From Myripristis murdjan (lineage: Eukaryota; Chordata; Actinopteri; Holocentriformes; Holocentridae): DNA of 64,000 nt. Within the stretch, counting starts at the first letter, position 1, and each line of letters starts with the position of its first letter. Shown piece after piece: positions 42,582 through 55,513 of this stretch. The position numbers and the translations under genes were made by a program. The notes under the pieces are model-generated. The model had not been told where the DNA came from. It worked only from the letters and a program-made list of their open reading frames with translations, and ran no database searches. The DNA lies in the NCBI RefSeq assembly GCF_902150065.1, contig NC_043986.1, positions 12,423,890-12,487,889 on the forward strand. The letters are read 5' to 3'.

Positions 42582-45500
42582 CTACCTTAGTTAACACATC
42601 AGCTTTTCCTTACAGGCTTCTCAAAAATCAGCCCCGAGTTTCATGACAGTCTTGACTTATATGGAAAATGTATTTCCTTCTCATAATAATTTTAAATCCT
42701 ACGTTTGCCAGGTGTGATATGAAATGATGTATCTTGCATGATGTATTTGCCTTTAAGTTACTATTCAAACTTTGAGCAAAATGCATTTGGAAAGAGATTA
42801 GATCAAACTCTCCCTTACCAACCAGACTGGTTTCTGAGTGGGGGCACACTGAAGGCGACACTGATGGCAGAATATGAGTGATAAAATGGTCAGCCGTGAT
42901 ACAGTATGTGGCAAGGCGATGATACACTGACTCTGAGTCAGATCTCTATTCAGGCTCCGGTTCATTTGCAGATTTACTGTAGTGCCATTAGCTGTAGAGC
43001 AGCTGTAAGGAGCAAATGATGGGATCCAGTATTTATGCCGACTTCCTTCTGGCAGTAGATTGAAGAAGGGTGCACATTTGTGTTTGTGTATGTGTGTGTG
43101 TGTGTGTGTCTGTGTGTGTGTGTGTGTGCAGTCATTGCACAGTGATGGGCAGTGAGGTGTCAGTGGTAGCAGAGCGCCTCTGATTTAACGGATGAGGAGA
43201 GAAATATGAGTGGGAGAAGACGAGAGGACTAGTGAAAGGATAGCAGAAGAAGGGGAGCATAGCTGGTGGGTTAGTCAGCAGGACATTAGCCAGGTGATGG
43301 ATTCCTCTGATGCCCCGGCCACATAATTACATTCACCCATTTCTGCCCTGTCAGCAGAAGCACTGAAGTCTCCCCGTCCTGGGACAGGCAGCAGATATTC
43401 ATGCAGGGGGAATGAAGTCTGGCAGTGGCTGTCAGCAACCTACAAAACAAAACACACCAACAAAATCCATCAACACAAACCTGGGAGAGACAACATTTCT
43501 ACTTTCTGCTCACAATGTAAACATTATCTTTCATGTTCAATAAAAAGTATATGGAAGTCAGTGAAGTTTATCATTGCATTGGTAAATGTTTTGGGTGTTT
43601 TTCACGACAACACTGTGACTGAAACCCTGTCATCATTACTGTGATGACCACTGAGATGGGAGTGATATTAGTGATGACTATGTTCCCATTAATGACGTGG
43701 ATTCATTCAAACACTTCGTATGAAAGAAAAATAAGATTTAAAAAATATGATGAAAAAACATGTGACTCACTGTATTTGCTTTAGGTGACCTCAGCTTGAG
43801 TTCTGAGTGTCATCCTTGTGACTCGGGCATTCCTTGATAAATAACTGGGAAGTGGATCACCAATATAGATTAGATTTTGCAGAGAAAAGGAAGTCATAAA
43901 CTAAACCGTCTCTGTTATGCAATACAGCTTATAGTGATATGCAGCTCTGAATATCACAGTTCCTTTTTCACCCTGACTGCAATGAAAAAAGAGCGACATA
44001 TACAATATATGACTGATGAAAATAAAATCTGAGAGGCAGGCTTTCATTACGTAGCTGATTCAGTTTAGAAAATGACCCTATTTGACTACAGTGCATGAGA
44101 ACACAGCCACACAGTGGAGGCTGGGCTTAATGGCTGGATATATATTAAACATATACATCATACTCTGATAGCAGACTTTGACTTCTCCCTTGGACATATA
44201 AAAACTATCTAGTGAGATAATATAACTAATGTTTATGGGGGAAAAGGTCCACAGAGGCGATGGCTCTTTATATGGAACAAGCTTATTGTGGTTTGTTTCA
44301 TTTCTATGCAAACTGGATGATAATAGTGGAGAACATAAAGGTGATTGCACATTACAAGATGAATGTTCACAAACAGGCTTAGTCATATATCTGAGCGGCT
44401 TATTTGACGGGTCTACCTTTTCACCTCCTTTCAAACACCTGAGGGAGAAATCATGGCAGTTCAGATAAGCCAGTCACCTAAAGCTGTGGCATAAGAAATG
44501 TGCAGCTGCCAGTGTTGCTGCAGTATGGAGACTGCAGTAGGGAGTCAGCAGGCACATGTTTGTTACCTAAGTTTGGGCTGGTCTGCCAATGGCAATTTTA
44601 TGTGTTCACATTCCAGCTATCTTGACAAATGTGTCATATTATCTGCAGGAATAATGTCACAGGTCCCAAACACTTCCTTGGTTCCTGCAGCTGAGATCGT
44701 ACTGAGATCAAACACATGAATGTAATGTAGGGCTTGCAAGGAATTAGAAAATCTGTATGTCACAAGTCCATTTTCTGTCAGTAACATTGTTTATTCTCCT
44801 CATTTCCCAAGCATTAAAAGAACAGCCAAGGTGAATTAATTTTTTGTTCATATTCTAGTGTTGAAAAATATATTTGTTATTATGAGCCAACAGAAAAGAT
44901 GCAACAGATTTGTGAAATGTAGAAAAGGCTCAAATTTACATTTAAGGTATGAAAACTAGTTTGGTTTTTAACCTGATTTTTAATTTAATTTTTTTAAATT
45001 TAATTTAATTAATTAATTTATTTATTTTTATTATTTTTTTAAGAAATTCAAATATCAAAACTTACTCGTGATTGAAAACATTTGGTCTATAGCTCAGTGG
45101 GAAAGATTTTGACTGTAGAATCCTTCTGGAGACATGTTGCATTCACTGTAAACAGTAACACTGAAAAGATTCCCAACAGTGTTAGATAAATAGAAGGTAG
45201 ATAATAAATATATTTATATAACTATATTCCCCAAGAGATGGATCATGAGCAATTACTCCAAACTATTTACTATGTAGTGGGCATTTATCTGTCTATCTGT
45301 CTGTCTGTCTATGACTACAAGAAGGTCTGAACATGTGACCTGTGACAGCTAGTTTTTCATGTGGTTTGTGAAAAACCAGCTGTCACATGAGAACTCAGCT
45401 GCAGCAACAGGCCAGAGTTAAAGGACGCACAGATGCTGTTTGTCCACAACAATTAAGTCCAACACCCAGCCCAAGTGAAATTACTGTTACCCTCACTGTT

Positions 45501-46100
45501 ACATTCACTGGCATAAACTAAAAATGTGTAGAACAAACAATCAACCATTCACATCAGGAAACCACAGCAATCCAGCAATAGGCCTAATGTGCAGTCAAAT
45601 CTGACCAACAGTTGCAAAGCAGTAACACCACGTCGACAAAATCACTAACACCACGTCAAACATCGCTCAGCACTGAGGAAAGCAAACATAAGGCTCTGCT
45701 GGGGATCCCTACATTTACTCCAAGTTGCATTTTGAGCAGTGAAACAATCCAGAATAAGCCCAAAGTAAACACAGAGTGGTGAACTTTAACATATAAACAT
45801 ATATAAATGTATTGAAATGCATGTACATGTAAAATTTGGGGGGGAGGCCATGATCCACTCCTTTGACCAGGGGGCCCACAAAAGGAGAATGTAAAGACGG
45901 GCCTGTATAAATGATCTATAGCCTAGCCTAAAAAATCATGATTGTAAATACCAAATTGTTCATGTTATTATTTAAGTTCAAATCATGTCAGAAGTAACTG
46001 TGTTTGTTTTTGTGGACAGTAAAAAATAATTCGGCCCAATTAGACACTGAATGCCACTGACAATATTTCCATTGCCTTTGCATAATGCACTTTATGCGAC
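41827..46100. other. Intergenic between prok1 and lamtor5
   Basis: The left end is GC-rich and CT-rich (41930-42070), and is the likely prok1 promoter. The rest is AT-rich with poly-A at 42556-42581, a TG run at 43089-43128, a TAATTTAATT-rich tract near 44975-45025, a TCTG/TCTA run near 45290-45312, and a long hairpin at 45341-45387. No exon was recognised on either strand. Confidence 0.5.
45341..45387. repeat. Long near-perfect hairpin
   Basis: TGTGACAGCTAGTTTTTCA (45341-45359) pairs with TGAAAAACCAGCTGTCACA (45369-45387): 19 bp with one mismatch and a nine-base loop. It has no adjacent coding sequence and no recognised terminal repeats. Confidence 0.85.
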
Positions 46101-46119
46101 TGTCCCGTTAAACTGAATT

Positions 46120-46249
46120 TGACCCTCACACGGATCCGTAGCGCACGTGACGGTCAGCTGACTGCAGCCGGAAGCTTTGGGGAAGCAGATAAACAAACGC
46201 CAGTCGCCTTACAAAAATTACAATTTAGGCATATTTACGACTGATAATC
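46120..46249 (+). promoter_or_regulatory. lamtor5: lamtor5 promoter with E-box/CLEAR-like pair
   Basis: The local sequence becomes CpG-rich. GCGCACGTGAC at 46141-46151 contains the E-box CACGTG, and GTCAGCTGAC at 46153-46162 is a perfect palindrome with a second E-box. An ETS-like CCGGAAG follows at about 46168. There is no TATA box. The ATG lies about 90 bases downstream. Confidence 0.6.
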
Positions 46250-48601
46250 ATGGAGTCGACGCTCGAGCAGCACCTTGACGACACGTAAGTCGTCACGCCA
46301 CTGTAACTCACTTTTTATTTTCAATGTTTGAACGTTAAAGACGATTATCAGCCCGTGTTTGTGTTTCCTTCTCGGCAGCATGAAGAATCCAGCAATAGTG
46401 GGTGTGCTGTGCACGGACCAGCAGGGACACAACCTGGGCTGTAAGACCATATAACTTCAACTTTTCCACAACACAGCGCAGGTTGTTTAATGACCAGCCT
46501 GTTGGGAGGCGCTTTCACTGTCAAGTTGACGTTCAAGCAAAACTTCCGTGAAAACAACCGGAACTGAAGTCTTTGTGATCAAATCAACACAACCGATAGT
46601 AGAGAATCACTGAATTCACTGGTGTGAAAATATGACTGTATTATAGTTGACGAAATGTTGAGGAGAAACACAGGACTAGAGTTGGACAGTTTGTTCTGTC
46701 TGCAGGTTGCAAGACAAGAAACTTAAAGTCTCGGAGAAGTGAAGAGAGTTTTACACTGCCAAGTATTCATATTTATTATAATGCAGATTGTTTAGAGTAT
46801 CACTTTTGGTCCAAAGTTACAGGGTCAGTGAGTAAACCAGTGATAATTGTGGTGTAGACACTATAAGGCAAGGCAAATTTATTTGTGTAGCACATTTCAA
46901 CAATAAGCCAGTTCAGATGTGCTTTAAATTTAACAGTAAAGGCAACACAACAAAATTTAAAGGCAGCATAAGGCAATAACAAAACATTTAAATGTGATTA
47001 AAAAGACAGAAAGACATAAAATAGGAGAGTTCAGTGCTAGAGTGTAGCATAAGATGTCAATCCAAAGCAGCAAGTTCGATTTAATAAAAGGCAGGGGCAA
47101 ACAGAAAAGTCTCGAGCCGTGATTTGAAAGTGAGAAAGCTGAGAGTTGCAGCAGACCTGCAGTTTTCCAGGAGTTTGTTCCAGATATGTGGTGCATAAAC
47201 ACCGCAAGCTGCCTCCTCATGCGTTGTTGTGATGTGAGTGACAGAGAGTGGGTCTGGATGGTTCATAACATAGCACAGGGTCTGATGTGTTTTTCAGGCA
47301 GGACCAGTTTAGTCAAAGAAATCCTGATTGCCGTCTGCGGCAAATTATATTGTGCAGTATAGCTCTGTCCTGGGACGCACCTGCCCCCCCATGAGCAGGA
47401 TGAGAAGCCTTGAGGCAGGGAGAGCAGCAGCAAAGACCCTCACAGGGTACAAAACAGTGAGCATCAGTGACAACAGAAATGACATGGACTAATTCAGATA
47501 CAGCATGTAAAGGAGGAGCTGGGGTGGAGGTGAGCTGCAAAGGGGCTTGCAGAGGAAGCAGGAGGCACAGGCAGGCCGAAGCAGCTAAAATAAGGCGCCC
47601 AGTTTGAGATTTGCCAATTAACTGCGTAGAAGGGAATCAACTGAGTCGTCAGCTGATGTGGGCTGGCTTGAGATCAGCTTTTATCATCTGATGAAGCTGG
47701 AAATGTGAGTTGAGCTTGACTTTGTGGCGTGCCCTAACTAACGCTAAACTCAGTTTTGGTCCCAAACATACTCAGGGCTTTATAAACCAAGAGCAGTATT
47801 TTAATATCGATTCTTTGGCAGACAGGAAGCCTGTTTTGGTCTTAGTGAGGACTTGAGCACTTCTGAATGAGCTGCAGCTGTCTGAATTTTTTTTCCCAAG
47901 AGAAACCTGTGAAGACACCATTACAGTAGTCAAGTCAAGACAGACAGGTTTTTCTAACTCCTCCTGAGACACAAGTCCTTTAGGCAAGGCAAGGCAAGGC
48001 AAGGCAGGTTTATTTGTATAGCACATTTCAGCGACAAGGCAATTCAAAGTGCTTTACATAGAGCATAAAGGCATTAAAACAATATAAAAGCAACACAAGA
48101 AAACATACATAAAAACAATTAATAAAAAGAATCTAAAAGGAGAATAAGAGAATAAAAAAGGAGAATAAGATGAATAAGATTCCTTATATATTCTTAAGGT
48201 GACAGTAGGCTGACTTTATAATTATTTTGATGTGGCTGTTGAAATTCAGATCTGAGTCCATGAATACACTAACAGCTCTGTCTTGGTTTGTGGTTTTTAG
48301 AATTACCAATTGAAGCTGACTTTTACTTCTTCTGGCTTGGCTTCAAAAACATTTATTTCAGTTTTATCTTTGTTTAACTGAAGTAAATTATGACACATCC
48401 AGTTAATGTACAGGATTATAGTCCCCTGGTGACACTGCTATTTAACTTTGTGTGTTGTCTAATTCTAACATATTTTAACATATTTTATTTATTCTTCATA
48501 GCAGTGCAGTGGGGGCGTATCCACCCCGGGCCCGCTCAGTCTTGTAAGTGACTGTCAGGGTTTAACTGGGATGTCACTCACAACCTTAACAAGAGCAGTG
48601 T

Positions 48602-48632
<31 letters not shown>

Positions 48633-51432
48633 GTATACTTTATTGATCCCAAACTGGGATCAATAGTGCTGTTGTGTAGTCAAAATCCTGACTGGATTTC
48701 GACCACCAAGAATTTGTTCAGCTGTTGGAAAATATATATATATTTTTTTTCAGTGATTTTACTTAGAATTGGGAGGCTTGATATGGGCCTGTAACTGCTC
48801 GTTAGTGAAATTACAAGACTGTTATTTTTCAAGGGTGTCTTGATGACTGCAGCTTTCAGGGCCTCTGGAAAGAAACCTGAGGAAAAAAGGCGTGTTGATA
48901 ATTTGGTGAAGATCTGAGGCCATGCAATTAGAAACATTATTTTAAAAGCCTGTTGGCAGAATGTCAAAGCAGCCAGAAGAGGATAATTATGGAGGAGGAG
49001 GATTTCAGACATTGTATAATTTCCTCCAAGTTTTTATGGATGATGCAGTCAAATTGTGTCATGTTATTTGAACACGGTGAAGACAGGGACAGCATATACC
49101 CTGTGACTGGTATGGAGCCACAAACCACCTGTCTAGTTTTCTGAATTTTGTCAGTGAAGAGGGAACTCATTGCAGGCCCTGGTAGACAGATAGAAATTTA
49201 GGAGTTAAGAAAATGTTAGTTATGCAAGCCAGGCAGCAGTGGCTCCTCCAAGGTCTTGTAGTCAGTGTTAAATACGAGATAAAAGCAGCAGCTCATCCTG
49301 GCTTTTAGTTCTCAGGAAGGGCGTACAAAGAAATTACTGTGGTGCTCGTAAAAATGTCAAGTAGCTCTGCAGCAGAGCTCTGCACATAACTCTTCACAGG
49401 TGATAATACCATTTAAAAAAAATGTATCCTAAGGCTTGGCTCTTGAGTTGTCTGATTTATGTATGCATGTCAAAAGTTAAAATACCGGTCACATGACAGC
49501 AGATTAGGTGGCACTTCATACGGTGCCGTGGTCATTTTTCAGGTCCTCAGCAGTTCCACATCCACAGTGTTAAAAAATACTTAATACTCAGGTGTAACTG
49601 CAATTAGGTTTTCCACTGCTGGTTTGGGGAGATGGTGATATTACGCAAGATTTTTCTTGAGGGGCAATTTATTGAATTTATGGACATGAGCAACTCTCTC
49701 CAAAAATTAGGCACCATTATTAAGACACAGACTTCGCTTTACTAAAGCAAAATAGCTGCGGATCCCCTCACAACTGCCATTATCTATTCTGTGTAATAGA
49801 ATTAAAGTCAGATAGAGCAGAAATGCATGAAATTCTTGTGTAAATCCACTCAATACGAACTACCAAAGATGCATTTGGTCACATCAATAACTAAACAGAG
49901 GTGCATTGTGTGTCCAGTCCAAATGAAACAGCTATGCAAAAGGATTAAGTTTTTGAACAGTTCACACACCACACACTCACACTGAGCATGTGGCAGGCAG
50001 TTTGGATAGTAACATCCTTAATAAAAATGGAAGCAGTGAGAAGATGAAGAGGTTTCTGGAAATTCCTGGATAGATAGGTCTAAATTGATCGAGGTAGATT
50101 ATTTTATTCATAAGAAAATTCAGTTTGCACTTGTTTCAGTGCTTTTCACATGATGTTGTACTTCTTTTGTCTTGTCATTACCAGGCCGTGGCTCGCTGTC
50201 TGATGAACATGGAGGTGTTGTGTCAGTTCTGGCCAAACAAGCTGCAGCTCTCACCAGAGACCCCACGGACACTCCCACTGTCTGCCTGGAGTCGGACTCG
50301 GGGTGAGCGGAGACAGGAAGAGGGCTTTCTCTTTGATCTTTGTTGAACTTGTCTTACTTCACCTAATTCACTCAGACCTTCCCTCAGCTGACCCGGTCTC
50401 ACTGCCCCTGAGGGTTTAGCCTTTATTGTTTATGATGAACACCTTGAATGTGGGAGAGAGGTGAAACAAGCCAAAACTGCTGAAAGAGACCCAGTATCAA
50501 TGATTGAACATCAGTTACTTTTATCTCAGAATGGAGTCAAGCCTCAGCAAATTAACCCACTTGTCATCTGCGTGGCTTTGCTGCCACCTTGTGGATGCTT
50601 CAAATAATCATCTGCTTCTCTTCATCTCTGCCCAGTACCTCCAATTATAGAAAAAAATCCATCAATTAATTAATGAATGACATTCATTAATTCATCAATT
50701 GATTCAAAGCCTGACAGTGATTGTACAGTGCAGTAAACCTGCTGCCTTGCCTCCTTGGTTTATATTGACGGGTGGGCAGCTTTCTAAACGCTGTAAGGTA
50801 ATACCGCATGTCAGCAAGCTGTAAATAAATGACGGCATTCTGACCGAGTTACTGGAGCAAATATCACATTTCAAAACAAACTGTAGCTGTCCATTACATG
50901 TCCAAAGCTCAACTTGTGAGGTGTTTATTAAATCCCTATTACCAGCAATGGAAAACCACAAGAAAATGGCTCAGCATATAACATCAGTTAATTTAATGTG
51001 GGGTTTGACCGATATGGGTTTGAAGACTCACACTTTTATTGTTTGAAATGAGGCCACCACTAGCTAATATTTTATGCCAGTGTTCAATAGCGTCAAATTT
51101 AACCATTTTGAAAACTATTCCATGTGTCCCCTGATTTATTCACGGCAGTACAGAAAGGCCTCTGAAACAGTGTGGACAACATTGAGAAGCTCACATGATT
51201 GATTTGGAATAAATGGCTTGATACACAGAAATCAATATATTGAGCAAACCTTGATTTTGACTGTCAGTGTGATTTATCAGTGTGATTGATGTTTAATAAT
51301 TAAGTTTTACGTGATTGTGTGAATTGTTTGGCATCTTCACACGGTGTTTTTTGTTATTTTTGTCTTCCTAGGAACATTCTGGTGAGATCACATGGCACCA
51401 TCACAGTGGCTGTTCACAAGATTGCATCCTGA
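46250..51432 (+). CDS. lamtor5: Late endosomal/lysosomal adaptor LAMTOR5 (HBXIP)
   Basis: Roadblock-fold subunit of the Ragulator complex, which anchors Rag GTPases and so mTORC1 on the lysosome. Exons: 46250-46284, 46379-46440, 50185-50302, 51372-51432; 276 nt, 91 residues, the same length as the human protein. Recognised segments: [54 protein letters not shown] and the ending TVAVHKIAS. The start is fixed by the conserved N-terminus. Intron 2 is 3.7 kb and largely LINE debris; the other two are 94 bp and 1.1 kb. AATAAA lies at 51671-51676. Followed by slc16a4 on the same strand, as neighbours in human 1p13.3. Confidence 0.96.
47944..48180 (-). mobile_element. Second LINE 3' tail with (TTGCC)n end
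   Basis: The minus strand ends with CTTGCCTTGCCTTGCCTTG at about 48005-47984, following a block equivalent to ACTTTGAATTGCCTTGTCGC and a TTATTTGTATAGCACATTT-type segment on the plus strand. The same tail type, without the repeat, ends the larger LINE at 46868. Tandem short repeats at the 3' end are usual for L2/CR1-like elements. Confidence 0.6.
48603..48665 (-). repeat. (GATA)n plus LINE-type 3' end
   Basis: A GATA run (48603-48632) precedes TACTTTATTGATCCCAAACT on the plus strand. Its complement, ending GGGATCAATAAAGTA followed by TATC repeats, is a very common 3' end of fish non-LTR elements. Confidence 0.65.
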
Positions 51433-51679
51433 GGAAAGACACCGTAACTGCCAGAGGAGAGTTCTTGTATAGTATCTTAAATGTAAACATGCGTCTGTAT
51501 GCAAAGAGCTAAGTCAACTTTGAAAATGAGCTCCATTTTTGCGTTGAAACTTCCCTAAGGGAAATGCTGAGTTTCCAAACTGGTCTGCTGCTTTGCATAG
51601 CTCCAGTTTGAGCCAGAGAGTAAAGGTTCACGGTGACGGTAAATACTGCATGTCTCTGCTGTCACATTTGAATAAAATC

Positions 51680-52300
51680 TAAAAATTGCTTTATTTCTAA
51701 TACTGAACATCCAAGTGTGATTTCATAATAAAAATGTGTCATAAATCCATTTGTCAGGGGTGTTATTGGGATGATCTGATGCACAGAATAAGCCCTGTAT
51801 GACACATTAGATATTTCCATCCATGTTTTCACCTTATAAGGCATATTTTTGCTTGTTTTTTTTGTTTTGTTTTGTTTATGGCAGTCCCTCTCTCACTGTA
51901 CCGTGCAGCTTTTCAAATCCACCATTCCAAAGCAGTCATGCGCAGCGCAAGGAACCTTAATGAACTTTAACTTGAGTGGGTGTTAAGCTGCCCTCATCCG
52001 TGTTAAGTATTCATTATTTTCTCCTTTGCATCAGTGTCTGGTTAAAGAGTATTTGTTGTTGGCAGGTGCATTGCATTCCTCCATGGAATTAAAGCTGGTT
52101 TTTGCATTTTTCATCGTTGGTAATAACTGCCATTTGCTCACCACAGCCCTGTTTACCGCAGTGATGATATATTGTTTTATTGAAGATACAGTGGGCTATG
52201 CAGACTTTTTATGGGATGCATCGCAGCAGGCTAAATCACTGAGGCAGCACAAACGTGGGGTAATACTTGTGTAAAAATGCAGTGTGGCTTTCAGCTGCGC
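51680..52300. other. Gap between lamtor5 and slc16a4
   Basis: No coding sequence was recognised. The left part is the flank of lamtor5, including a TTTTG-rich run near 51855-51880. An 82-codon open frame (52026-52274) has no familiar features. Confidence 0.45.
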
Positions 52301-52756
52301 ACATTGTTGCAGTGCGTCCCCCTTCACCGGAACTTACTCGTACGATCCGTCCGAGCAGGCTGCGTGCTCGCACCGGGAGGAGGGGTTTCATTGATGTTTT
52401 GACCGCAGAGGGTTTTCTCCCCCCCCTACCCCCAGCCCTCTCAGATGAGGGCTTTCAAGCTACGTCTCAGTCACGTGGCCTTTCCTGTGAAGCCTTTGGG
52501 TCTCGGCGATGCTGTGGCTGAGATCCGAGACGCAACTCAGAGGAATTCACTCCTAGAGGCAGAAGTTATGGCCCGGGCATCCTCGGAGAAAACGGCCCCT
52601 CTGAAACTTTTCCCAGCCAAGCAGCCGCACAGAGCATCCTCCTCTGGCCTGAGACGGATGAGGCGCACACCTTTCTAGGACGCAACAACATACCTGTCCA
52701 ATTCAAGTTTGCGATTTTGGAGGAAAAGTGAGGCCAGGACTGACCGCACTATTCAG
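52300..52756 (+). promoter_or_regulatory. slc16a4: Candidate slc16a4 promoter and non-coding first exon
   Basis: This block is clearly richer in GC and CpG than the surroundings and ends with CTATTCAG followed by GTATGG, an acceptable splice donor at 52757. The slc16a4 start codon lies in an exon with only 19 non-coding bases after its acceptor (62099), so an upstream non-coding exon must exist, and this is the best candidate. The start site was not determined. Confidence 0.45.
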
Positions 52757-53959
52757 GTATGGACTGTTTGATTTACACGTCCGCATATTTACAATGGAGT
52801 ACTTTTAGAAATCATTAATTGAGTTGTTTTAAACTCGACTTGATGTGAAAATAAATGAATTATTGCATTAAATTGTGCCATTCTTTGCTTTGTTGTTTTA
52901 TTTTATTTTATTAGTTATTTTTGTGTGTTCTCAAAATGCTGGATGATTTTTACCCCCATCGCCTGTGCAGTTAAACAGTAATACAAATTCAATTCCTCTG
53001 ACTTGGTGAGCGGTCAAAGTTGTTTTTGTTATTGAAAACTTTTCACCAAGGATCCGTCAGTGCGGCTTTATGCTGCCTTTTGTCAGAAGGCAGCGCTGGC
53101 ACTCAAAGCATCTTCTTAAAATTCACCACCGTAACGTCAATGTACCCCCACCACACACACACACACACACACACACCCCTATAGGTTGCCCATCTTCCTG
53201 AGTGACATGACTTTCCACATTTTCTCCCCCACACAGCAGTATTGAGTGACGGCCACAATGCAACAGGCCTGTGACCTGAAGATAACAAGTGGCTCACAGC
53301 TAAACGCAGTAAGACCTCCCTTTTCTGCTCACAATGCTGTGCTGTATGTTTACCCCACTCGTTTTTCAGGGATAATGAACTAAGCCTAGCTTTCAAATAC
53401 TTTACTACGTAATCGCACAATTCCTCATGACTAATGTCCTGCTAGTCCCAGTACCCCCAGCTGGTGCAGGGATATGAGCTGAGGTTAAGCTGCAGGTGGT
53501 CAGTTTGGGGGTATCCTGAAGGTTTTAGGGTTCAACTTTGAGACTGTACAATGCAGAAAATTAAATTGGGAGTGTCATATAAAATAACTACTCACAATTC
53601 TGATATTTAGAGGAACAATACATTTCCACACTACAACTGAACTATCAGTCCTGGGGAAATTTATACAACTGCACCATGCGAGCAGTAACCTTGTTAATAA
53701 ATAAAAGTTGTTCAGCTACTTCCAAACTAGTCATATCATAAAGGTAGGTTAAATAACCCTGAATTTACATTCATTTGCACTAATAGACTGGGTTTGCCTG
53801 GACAGTGCTAAAGCCTGGACTCGGCTGAAGGTGTTTGAAACCAACTCAAAACTGGACAAAGTGTGCATTTCAAAAGAGGCCAACTTAGATCATGAACATT
53901 AACCTGTAAGTGGAGTAAATGAGGCCAGAGTCAGGAATAAAACAAAAAGTATAAAGTTA

Positions 53960-54440
53960 CACATTGAGATCAATGCTAGGAGTAATTAGATTACTTTTAC
54001 TGCGATCAGTGTAATTAGATTACTTTTTACTGCGATCAGTGCAGTTAGATTACTTTTCCTAGTAACAAGGTAAGGTAAGGGATTACATTTTAATTTTCAG
54101 TAACCACAGTACAGTTACTGCTCTAATAAAATTCTCATTACTTCAGGTCTTGGTAATGCTGTGGCTTGTGTGTTTGAGTTGAGGTGTTGGTCTACTCCGC
54201 TGGTCTAGGATCAGATTCTGATATCTGAAACTGAACCTAGATCATCATCAGTAGTTACATTCTGCTTCTGATGACGCCTGATCTGGGATTTAGGAAGAAC
54301 CGCAAAAGTAAAGTAATTAGTACTCTAATTACTTTGGAGAGTCAGTAGTAATTTGTGAAGTAATGTCATAACAATTTTCTAGAAAGTAATGAGTAACTAT
54401 ACTTGATTACTTTCTTTAGTAACTTTCCCAACACTGCTAT
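53960..54440. repeat. Interspersed repeat ending in CCCAACACTG
   Basis: The segment is built from GTAATTAGATTACTTTT-like modules repeated two to three times near 53985-54060, with further TAATTACTTTG and GAGTAACTATACTTGATTAC modules. It ends AGTAACTTTCCCAACACTG, an end often met in fish genomes. It resembles a decayed non-autonomous DNA element; the family was not identified. Confidence 0.5.
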
Positions 54441-55473
54441 TGTTATTATTGTGACAATGCAGATGGGTATAAATATATTGCAACTTCAAAACTACATCAA
54501 AATCTACTTTAGCTGTCATCTCAGTTCACAATGAACAGAACGTTTTATTTGGAAAAAACAGAAACAGGTTGATTTGATAATGAAATATGCACAAAATCTT
54601 ATTTCTTTCCACTTTCTTTTCTCCTTTTGAGGAGATCTCCTCTTACTCACGAGTAAACTTTTAAAGAAAAGCACTGACTTGTGTTTGTGTACATCTCAGT
54701 TTGTCTGTGCATATTCTCATTCATCCAGGTCATTGGCATCTGGCCTGACCTGATTTCATTTCTTTTAGATGCATATTGGTTTGTTTTCCACCTCTGCTTT
54801 TTACATGAGGGAAAGAAACAACACTTTTCATCTCACATGGTGAAGGGAAGATTACTGTGCAGGTAAACTATACAAGCACGTCAGATTATGGGGCCGCTCC
54901 TTTGAACACGCCACATTAAAAGGTCACTAATGTCAGAGGATATATTATTTCACTAAATATCGCCCTCTGGCCGTGCTGCCTGCTGCATGAGACAGCTCTT
55001 ATATCACGGCGAGGGCAGCAGATGTGATGGGAGTCTGCTTATTTTCAAGAAACTAGTCTCTGATTTATGAATATTACACACTGTGGAAAACTGCCTGTTT
55101 TGCAGTGTCAGGGTGGAACTCTGTTGCAGTTTCGTTGATGAGCCCTCACTTGTGTGACCCAGTTTCCGTATGCCTTGCCTGCTCTGTCATGTAGCTGATT
55201 TTTCTGTCTGTTTGGCTCCACGCCCTTATTGACAGGCCATTTTTAGAGAAGGAAGTTGTAACACGTTCCCAATGCTCTGCTGCTTGTTTAAATCATCCGG
55301 CTGTGGCGTATCACCAGTGGAGGCTTGTTTCTAACCACAGTGTAGTGATTCAGCAAACTCCAGAAATATTTGTATTGAGCCAGTGCCCACTGTGCAGAAA
55401 AGGGTTGTGGCTTTCTAACCTTTCATCCAGCACATGTGTCGATTATCTTAATTGAACTGCTTTAGGGAGGCAT

Positions 55474-55513
<40 letters not shown>

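Larger units (their letters stand above)
46868..49012 (-). mobile_element. Decayed LINE (L2-like) with secondary insertions
   Basis: Read on the minus strand, pieces follow the normal order of a non-LTR reverse transcriptase. They are [29 protein letters not shown] and [10 protein letters not shown] (49012-48680), then [20 protein letters not shown] (about 48420-48340), then [18 protein letters not shown] (about 47810-47750), and last the C-terminal [18 protein letters not shown] with [15 protein letters not shown] (47200-47085). A 3' tail ends near 46868. The whole is 5'-truncated and multiply broken. At least one other 3' tail (47944-48180) and a GATA-tailed end (48603-48665) are inserted within it. 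Confidence 0.75.
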
